Origin: JBGTBQ01 sp041749275
Lineage (GTDB): Bacteria > Acidobacteriota > Blastocatellia > Pyrinomonadales > Pyrinomonadaceae
Direction: 5' to 3'
Assembly (NCBI GenBank): GCA_041749275.1
Contig: JBGTBQ010000216.1
Coordinates: 1-26,549, forward strand
Length of the DNA stretch: 26,549 bases
Shown here: positions 1 to 6,000 of the stretch, one piece after another
How the letters are laid out: each line of letters begins with the position of its first letter
Position numbering within the stretch: position 1 is the stretch's first letter
The notes under the pieces: model-generated
What the model was told of the DNA's origin: nothing
Databases searched by the model: none
What the model saw: the letters and a program-made list of their open reading frames with translations, nothing else
Program-made: the position numbers and the translations under genes

Positions 1-18
1 ACAGCTTTATACCTCTCC

Positions 19-318
19 TTGATGAACGTCAGCTACACTTTGCATGAAATCGGGTTTGAGTGGGACAGCCGAAAGGCCACGGCCAATTTCCGCAAGCACA
101 AGGTCTCCTTTGAAACATCGTGTGAAGCCTTCTTTGATCCCTTCTTACATGTCGTAGCTGCTGGCGTTGTTGAGGGTGAGCCACGCGAAGCGGTCATTGG
201 CATGACTGTGAGTTGGCGGTTGCTCTATGTTGTGTATGTTGAGCAGGATGACGTTATCCGTATCATCTCTGCTCGACCAGCCGAGAAATCGGAAAGAGAG
301 TTGTATGAAAATCAATAA
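19..318 (+). CDS. brnT: BrnT-family toxin (type II toxin-antitoxin)
   Basis: Small basic protein of 98-99 residues. BrnT proteins are ribonuclease toxins with a RelE-like fold that are neutralised by a DNA-binding antitoxin encoded just downstream. The family signature is visible near the N-terminus: an FEWD motif followed by a KATANFRKHKVSFE stretch and then an F-D pair. Further on come the GEPREAVIG strand and the late RIISARPAEKSERELYE segment, which matches the usual BrnT C-terminus (R-I-ISAR...E...YE). Length is normal for the family. The start may be TTG at 19 or, more likely, the ATG at 22. The stop lies inside the next gene, so the pair overlaps by 14 bases and is probably translationally coupled. 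Base composition is visibly lower in GC than the rest of the window, suggesting acquisition by transfer. The window begins just upstream, so the promoter cannot be seen. Confidence 0.88.
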   Translation: MMNVSYTLHEIGFEWDSRKATANFRKHKVSFETSCEAFFDPFLHVVAAGVVEGEPREAVIGMTVSWRLLYVVYVEQDDVIRIISARPAEKSERELYENQ

Positions 319-604
319 GTTGAAGCAACGGCTGCGAAAAGATCGCGCTATGACGATTGTTAGTCTGCGGATTCCCGAAGATGTCGTTGCTGATCTGAAA
401 GATATTGCGCCACGTCTTGGTTTCTCCGGTTACCAGCCATTGATTCGAGCGTACATTGGGCAAGGTTTGCGCGCAGACCTAGAGCGTCTTAACGAGAATC
501 CGGAAATCTCCAATCTGGTTGAGAGCCTGCGTCGTCATGGGGTGAAAGATGAAGTTATCGCTTCCGCTATCGCCGAGGTAAAAGGCTCCGTCGAGGCCGC
601 GTAA
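305..604 (+). CDS. CopG/ribbon-helix-helix antitoxin partner of BrnT
   Basis: Protein of 99 residues starting at ATG 305, inside the end of the toxin gene. The open frame continues upstream to 227, but that part only overlaps the toxin in another frame and is not needed. After a basic N-terminal stretch comes a ribbon-helix-helix-like core: a beta strand (TIVSLRIPEDVV), helix A (ADLKDIAPRLGF) and helix B (YQPLIRAYIGQGL). This is the fold that CopG- and BrnA-type antitoxins use to bind DNA as dimers. The tail of about 40 residues (ENPEISNLVESLRRHGV...) would contact the toxin or oligomerise. It is not a textbook BrnA antitoxin, whose N-terminal toxin-wrapping segment is not recognisable here, so a CopG-antitoxin label is safer. 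The inferred role is neutralising the upstream toxin and autorepressing the operon. Confidence 0.8.
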   Translation: MKINKLKQRLRKDRAMTIVSLRIPEDVVADLKDIAPRLGFSGYQPLIRAYIGQGLRADLERLNENPEISNLVESLRRHGVKDEVIASAIAEVKGSVEAA

Positions 605-609
605 CAATC

Positions 610-640
610 AACGGGGGCGGCTTTCGATGCCGCCCCCGTT
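610..640. terminator. Strong hairpin after the toxin-antitoxin pair
   Basis: A perfect 12-bp GC-rich stem (AACGGGGGCGGC at 610-621, its complement at 629-640) with a 7-base loop, six bases after the antitoxin stop codon. No T-run follows on the plus strand; on the minus strand it is followed by a short T-containing stretch (GATTGTT). It lies between two convergent genes and could end transcription from both sides. Confidence 0.55.
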
Positions 641-694
641 CCGCGCCGCCCGCTCCCCTGCCCCCCAGCCGGAGAGACTTCGGACACCCGCCGA

Positions 695-2101
695 CTATTT
701 GTTCAGTTCACCGATAACCGACGGCGCGGCCTGTTGGACGAGTTGCGTGAGGAGGTCTTCGCCGTCGCGTTTCGCTTTCGCCTTGAGCGCGCCGGAGGCC
801 GTCACGTTGCTCGCGCCCGCGCGTTGCAGCGTGTAGTCGAGCGCCAATTCGTCCTTCGTCTTGAAGCTCCCGGCAACGGCACCAGTGTTGCCCTCCGCGC
901 CGGAATCGCTGCTGCCGCCGGCAAATGCGGGCGCGGCCTTTTTGAGGAAGCCGCCGAAACCGCCACCCCCGCCACCGCTGCCGCCCTTCTTGTGCTCCGC
1001 CACGAGGTAGAGGATGAAGTCACACTCTTTGCGCCGCGCCTCGTCTTCAATCTGTTGCGGATACTCGGAGGTAATCGCGGTCACTTCGACGGATGGCCCG
1101 GCGAGTTGTCGGGCGAAGCCGTCGCGCAAATTTTCAGCCAGCGCCGACGCGGTGACGTTGCCCGCGCCGGTCGCCTTGAGAATCGCCACGCCGACGCGCG
1201 TGATGCCCGCCCGCTTGGCGCCGCTGGCGGGAGACGCCACGCCGCCCGCGTTCGCCGTCCCGTTCGCACCGATGCCGCCCGCGCCTTTATCTTCCTCCGC
1301 GCCGTTTCCGTAAGCCGTGGACGCAGCCGGCGCGGTGTACAGCTCCTGCAAGCTGCTCACCTCTCTGAAGTCAGCCGGCGCGTCGAAGAGCGAAGCGTCG
1401 AGCGTCGCCTGCGAAATCTCAAGGACTTCATTGGTGAAGGTGTAGGTTGCCTTCCCGCTCTCGTCGAAGATGGTCGTCGTGACCATGACGGGGTAGCCGA
1501 TTTTCGCGGCACCGATCTGCTTCGTGCGATACTCGTCGCGGCACCCGCCGGCCTGCGTCGGCGGAACGTAAGCGGCGGCATACTGCGCGTCGCAACTGAG
1601 CGCGAAGGCGGCGTCAATGTACCAGCCGTCGGTCTCCATGCGGCTCTTGTTCGGGCTGCACGCGTCGGGCGAAGAGTCGGTGACAATCGAGGTCTTGATG
1701 CGACGCGCGGTGTAGCCGAACATCTGTTTGCGCTCGCCGGTGTCGGTCGAGGTGAAGGTGGAGGTCACGATGCCGCCACGACGAGCGGCTGGCGGCTGGC
1801 TTGTCGTGTTTGTTTTCGCCGCGCCGTCCGGCATGGAGCCGTCGGCGAACGGCGTCGCCACGTAAGCCTTCGCGGGCACGGAGAGTTGCAGCGTCCGCCG
1901 CAGGTCGCACTGCATGATCGTGACCTGCGGGCCGTTCTCGGTGCGCTGGCGCTTGCCCTTGATGAGCGTAACGCCCTCGGTGGTCTGCCCGCCCGCGTTG
2001 TTCCTCGACTTGATCTTCACGTCGGCGCTCGCGCTCGCGGCGAAGCCCGCGACCGTGCACAGCATGAGCGCGTATCTGGTGGCTTGGATCAGTGATTTCA
2101 T
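695..2101 (-). CDS. Secreted protein of unknown function with a possible CsgG/TolB-like C-terminal domain
   Basis: Exported protein of 468 residues. The first 26 residues form a signal peptide (basic MKSLIQATRY, hydrophobic core, ASASA cleavage site). Residues about 27-250 form a beta-rich region (VTLIKGKRQRTE, TIMQCDLRRTLQL, YVATPF) reminiscent of DUF4412-like secreted proteins that record a marker ion or substrate, but I cannot assign it firmly. A low-complexity linker rich in Ala and Gly follows. Residues about 297-468 look like a CsgG/TolB-like fold: a VGVAILKATG strand, a helix with LAENLRDGFARQL, the DFILYLVAEH strand, then a Gly-rich loop (GGSGGGGGG) and a final helical segment. The start at 2101 has a good ribosome site (AAGGGA, 8 bases upstream). 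The gene is divergent from the sigma/kinase pair, which may control it. The substrate is unknown. Confidence 0.72.
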   Translation of the reverse strand: MKSLIQATRYALMLCTVAGFAASASADVKIKSRNNAGGQTTEGVTLIKGKRQRTENGPQVTIMQCDLRRTLQLSVPAKAYVATPFADGSMPDGAAKTNTTSQPPAARRGGIVTSTFTSTDTGERKQMFGYTARRIKTSIVTDSSPDACSPNKSRMETDGWYIDAAFALSCDAQYAAAYVPPTQAGGCRDEYRTKQIGAAKIGYPVMVTTTIFDESGKATYTFTNEVLEISQATLDASLFDAPADFREVSSLQELYTAPAASTAYGNGAEEDKGAGGIGANGTANAGGVASPASGAKRAGITRVGVAILKATGAGNVTASALAENLRDGFARQLAGPSVEVTAITSEYPQQIEDEARRKECDFILYLVAEHKKGGSGGGGGGFGGFLKKAAPAFAGGSSDSGAEGNTGAVAGSFKTKDELALDYTLQRAGASNVTASGALKAKAKRDGEDLLTQLVQQAAPSVIGELNK

Positions 2102-2215
2102 GGCGATGTCCCTTGTGTTGATGAAAGTTGGTTGAAGCTGTCACCGGCCTTGAGCGGCCTTCAACAAACTAACGCGGCGGCGCGGCGAGAAATGGATCAG
2201 TGTGTGCAAAAGATT

Positions 2216-2245
2216 TTCCGCACCCGCGCGGGTAAATGTGCGGAA
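2216..2245. promoter_or_regulatory. Dyad in the divergent promoter region
   Basis: An 8-bp perfect inverted repeat (TTCCGCAC at 2216-2223, GTGCGGAA at 2238-2245) encloses a second small palindrome (CCCGCGCGGG at 2223-2232). It lies between the divergent secreted-protein gene and the sigma-factor gene, upstream of the proposed sigma promoter. It could be an operator or a chance GC-rich dyad; nothing else in the window repeats it. Confidence 0.25.
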
Positions 2246-2281
2246 GCTCGACCGTCAGGGAGGGCGCGGCGGGCAGTGAAA

Positions 2282-2310
2282 TTGATAAGGGCGGATGGGT
2301 CGTTTATACT
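2282..2310 (+). promoter_or_regulatory. Sigma-70-type promoter for the ECF sigma factor gene
   Basis: TTGATA (2282-2287) and TATACT (2305-2310) are separated by exactly 17 bases, close to the housekeeping consensus. Transcription would begin near 2317, giving a leader of about 40 bases to the GTG start at 2359. This also argues against the longer open frame that begins upstream of the promoter at 2236. Confidence 0.55.
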
Positions 2311-2358
2311 GGCATTTCATTAATCACGGCAGGTGTTTTTATCGAAAGTTCCCCTAAA

Positions 2359-2931
2359 GTGACCGTGTCCTCTCAACAAGATGTAACCCGACTGCTCATC
2401 CGTCTGACGGAGGGCGACCGCGCTGTCCTCGACGATCTGCTGCCGCTGATTTATGGCGAGTTGCGCCGCCAAGCGGCCAGCTATCTGCGCCGCGAGCGGC
2501 AGGGCCACACCTTGCAGCCGACGGCGCTCGTCCACGAAGCCTACCTGCGCCTCGTGGATCAGACGCAGGTGCAATGGCAAAACCGCGCGCACTTCCTCGG
2601 CGTCGCCGCGCAAATGATGCGCCGCATCCTCATTGACCACGCACGCCAGCAGCAGGCCGAGAAACGCGGCGGCGAATACCAGAAGCTCTCGCTCGATGAG
2701 AACATAGACGTGTCGGGCGAGCGCGCCGCCGAGATGGTCGCCCTCGACGAAGCGCTCGAACGGCTGCACAAACTCGACCCGCAGAAGAGCCGCGTGGTCG
2801 AGTTGCGCTTCTTCGGCGGACTCTCCGTCGAGGAGACGGCGGAAGTGATGGGCGTCAGCGCCCCCACCATCAAACGCCAGTGGCGCATGGCGAAGGCGTG
2901 GCTCTACGGACAAGTGCAAACGAAGGGATGA
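2359..2931 (+). CDS. ECF RNA polymerase sigma factor, TIGR02999-like
   Basis: Sigma factor of about 190 residues that would direct RNA polymerase to a specific promoter set. Region 2 is seen in GELRRQAASYLRRER and the ALVHEAYLRLVDQ block, followed by FLGVAAQMMRRILIDHAR, a hallmark of the TIGR02999 (Sigma70_ECF-like) family found in Acidobacteriota and Planctomycetes. Region 4 ends the protein: ALERLHKLDPQKSRVVELRF, then the helix-turn-helix GLSVEETAEVMGVSAPTIKR. I chose GTG 2359 because it gives the usual family length and lies downstream of the promoter at 2282-2310; the open frame extends to 2236 without conservation. No anti-sigma gene follows. The partner is the large kinase 95 bases downstream, an arrangement known for kinase-associated ECF groups, so phosphorylation probably controls activity. 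The stop codon lies in the first unit of a heptad repeat. Confidence 0.9.
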   Translation: MTVSSQQDVTRLLIRLTEGDRAVLDDLLPLIYGELRRQAASYLRRERQGHTLQPTALVHEAYLRLVDQTQVQWQNRAHFLGVAAQMMRRILIDHARQQQAEKRGGEYQKLSLDENIDVSGERAAEMVALDEALERLHKLDPQKSRVVELRFFGGLSVEETAEVMGVSAPTIKRQWRMAKAWLYGQVQTKG

Positions 2932-3019
2932 GGGATGAGGGATGAAGGATGAAAGCACGGCTATCAAGTTGAATTCTTTCTTCTTCATCCCTCATCCCTC
3001 ATCCTTCATCCTTCATCCC
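2925..3019. repeat. Heptad (GGGATGA) palindrome between sigma factor and kinase genes
   Basis: Tandem units of GGGATGA/AGGATGA run on the plus strand at 2925-2955, and their complements run at 2982-3019, leaving a loop of about 26 bases. The arms can pair in several registers because they are themselves tandem repeats. The first unit contains the sigma-factor stop codon (2929-2931), and the right arm ends six bases before the kinase ATG, so no Shine-Dalgarno sequence is available there. It may modulate kinase translation or act as partial terminator. Confidence 0.8.
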
Positions 3020-3025
3020 TGACTG

Positions 3026-6000
3026 ATGACTCCGGAACGCTGGAAACAGATTGAGGAAGTATTCCAGACGGCGCTCGATTTGCCGACGGTCGAGCGGCGC
3101 GGGTACATCGCCGGAGCCTGCGCGGGCGACGAGACTCTGCGCGAGCAGGTCGAGGCGCTTGTCGCGCAGCATGAAGAGGCCGGAGAGTTTATCGAGTCGC
3201 CCGCGCTCGAAGCGGCGGCCTTGCGTCCACCCGGCGAGATTCTGGAAACAGCGCCGTTGACCGGAGGCTTGGAAGACCCCGCCATCGGGCGCAGGTTCGG
3301 AGCCTACCGGATCGTGCGCGAGATCGGGCGCGGCGGGATGGGCGCGGTCTATCTCGCCGAGCGCGCCGACAGCGAGTTTCGCCTGCGCGTCGCCGTCAAG
3401 CTCATCAAGCGCGGGATGGATACCGACTTCATCCTCCGCCGCTTCCGCAACGAGCGCCAAATCTTAGCCAGCCTCGACCACCCGCACATCGCGCGCCTCA
3501 TAGATGGTGGGACGACCGACGACGGGCTGCCCTACTTCGTCATGGAGTACATCGAAGGGCTGCCCGTCTATCGCTACTGCGACGAGCGGAAGCTCACCCT
3601 GCGCGAGCGCCTCGCGCTCTTCCAGCAGGTCTGCGACGCCGTGCATTACGCGCACCGCAACCTCGTCATCCACCGCGACATCAAGCCCTCGAACATCCTC
3701 GTCACGCCGGACGGCACGCCGAAGCTTTTGGACTTCGGCATCGCCAAAGTCCTCAACCCGGAGATCGCCGACGCCATCACGCTCGATCCGACGGCGACCG
3801 CCATGCGTCTGATGACGCCGGAGTACGCCAGCCCCGAACAGGTGCAGGGTCTCAAGGTCACGCCCACGAGCGACGTGTATAGCTTAGGCATTCTGCTCTA
3901 TGAACTGCTCACGGGACATCGCCCGTACCGCTTGCGGAACCGCGCGCCGCACGAGGTCGCGCGTGTCATCTGCGAGGAAGAACCGTCGCACCCCAGCGAC
4001 CGGATCATGAGCCGCGACGACATGCTGCCCGCGCACCCGCCGGGCGAAGACCACACGACCCTGAGCTATGTCTACTGGAGTCGCGGCTCGACGGTCGAGA
4101 GTCTGCGCCGCGAACTCTCAGGCGACCTCGACAATATCGTGATGAAGGCGCTCCGGAAAGAACCGGAGCGGCGCTACCTCTCCGCCGAAGAACTGCGCGA
4201 CGACATCACGCGCTACCTCGAAGGTCGCCCGGTCTTCGCCCCGCCGCACTCTCCCTCCCGTCCCCGGAGGCCGGCGCCAATGGTCACCGCCGGGCCGGTC
4301 GCCGGCGAAAAAACAATCGCCGTCCTCCCGTTCAAGCTCATCGGCGCGCGCGAAGCGGACGACACGGGCGACGAGTATCTCGGCATTGGCCTCGCCGACG
4401 CGCTCATCACGCGCCTCTCCGGCGTGCGCCGTTTCGTCGTGCGCCCCACCAGCAGCGTGCTGCGCTACGGCGAAGGGGGCGAGCCACTCCGCGCGGGCGC
4501 GGAACTTGCCGTCGAGTACGTCGTGGACGGCCACATCCGCCGCGCGGGTCAGGTGCTCCGCGTCACCGTCCAACTTTCGGAAGTCAGCGAGGGCGCGACG
4601 CGCTGGGCGGGCCGCTTCGACCAGCAGTTCACGGACGTGCTCCAGCTCGAAGATGCCATCTCCGAACAGATCGCCGCCGCCCTGATCCCGCGATTGACCG
4701 GCGAGGAACAGCAGCAGATCGCCAAGCGCGGCACTGATAATGCCGAAGCCTACGACGCCTATCTGCGAGGCCGCTACCATTGGCACAGTCTGACCGAACA
4801 GGGCTTCGCCAAAGCGATTGAAGATTACCGGCGCGCCATCGAACTCGACCCCGGTTACGCGCTCGCGCACGCCGGCATCGCCGTCTACTACCTCTTTCTC
4901 GGCATCTACGGCGTGAGGCCCTTCGCTGAAAGCTCCGCCGCCGCCAAAGAGGCGGCCCTCAAGGCGGTCGAGCTTGACCCCGCGCTCGCCGAAGCGCACG
5001 CCGCGCTCGGCTTCGCCGTCCAATGCCGCGACTTCGACTGGCACGCGGCGGAAGATCACCATCGTCGCGCCGTCGAACTCAACCCGAACAACTCGACGGC
5101 GCACAACTGGTACAGCTTCCTCCTGCTCGGTCAGGCACGATTTGACGAAGCCCTCGCCGAAGCACGGCGCGCACTGGAACTAGACCCCGTCACGCCGCTC
5201 GTCCAACAGTCGCTCGCGTGGTGCCACTACCACTCTGGCCGTTTCGACGAAGCCTTGTCCGTCTATCGCCGAATCATCGAGTCCGAGCCGCGCTTTCCGT
5301 GGGGCCGGGTCACCTACAGTTGGGCGCTCATCTGCTCCGGCATTTACGAGGAAGCCGTCGCACAAGCGGAGAAGGCGCTGGAGATCGCGGGCAATTCCCA
5401 ACTTTACACGGCGAGCCTCGGCATCGCTTACGCGGCGGCGAACCGTCGCGCCGACGCGCAGGGCGTGCTCGAACGACTGCGCGAGATGGCGCACACCGAG
5501 TATGTCTCGCCCTATTTTCTCGCGCTCATACATTGTCATCTCGGTGACAAAGAGAAGGCGCTCATGCTTCTCGAAGAGGCTCTTCGCATCGGCGACGCAT
5601 GGGTCATCTGGCTCGCCGTCGAGCCGCAATTCGGGCCGCTGCGCGCCGAGCCGCGTTTTCAAACTCTCATCGAACGCACCGGCAACCCGCTCGTCACCGG
5701 CGGGCGCGCGCCGGAACGGACGCAGCCCACGGTCGCCGTGCTGCCTTTCAGATTGTTCGACACGCGCCGCGATGGCGAGACGAGCGAAGACTATCTCGGC
5801 CTCGGTCTCGCGGACGCCGTCATCACACGCCTCTCCAACGTCCGCCGCTTCGTCATGCGCCCGACCAGCAGCGTGATGCGCTACCACGCCGTTGACGCGG
5901 ACCCTTTGCGCGCCGGGGCCGAGTTGGATGTGGAATACGTCGTGGACGGAAACATCCGCCGCGCGGGCGAGACCTTGCGCGTCACCGTCCAACTCCTCAA

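Noticed and set aside
227..304. N-terminal extension of the antitoxin
   Set aside because: It only reads through the toxin gene in another frame; ATG 305 gives the normal size.
627..836. 69-codon plus-strand open frame
   Set aside because: Pro/Arg/Ala-rich, overlaps the end of the secreted-protein gene antisense and starts at the hairpin; no support.
734..2095. Open frame of 453 codons on the plus strand
   Set aside because: Antisense to the secreted protein gene, which has a signal peptide, ribosome site and sensible composition; the plus-strand product is Arg-rich and shapeless.
2925..3019. CRISPR-like array
   Set aside because: Units are 7 bases without spacers, and they form two inverted arms; no cas genes nearby.
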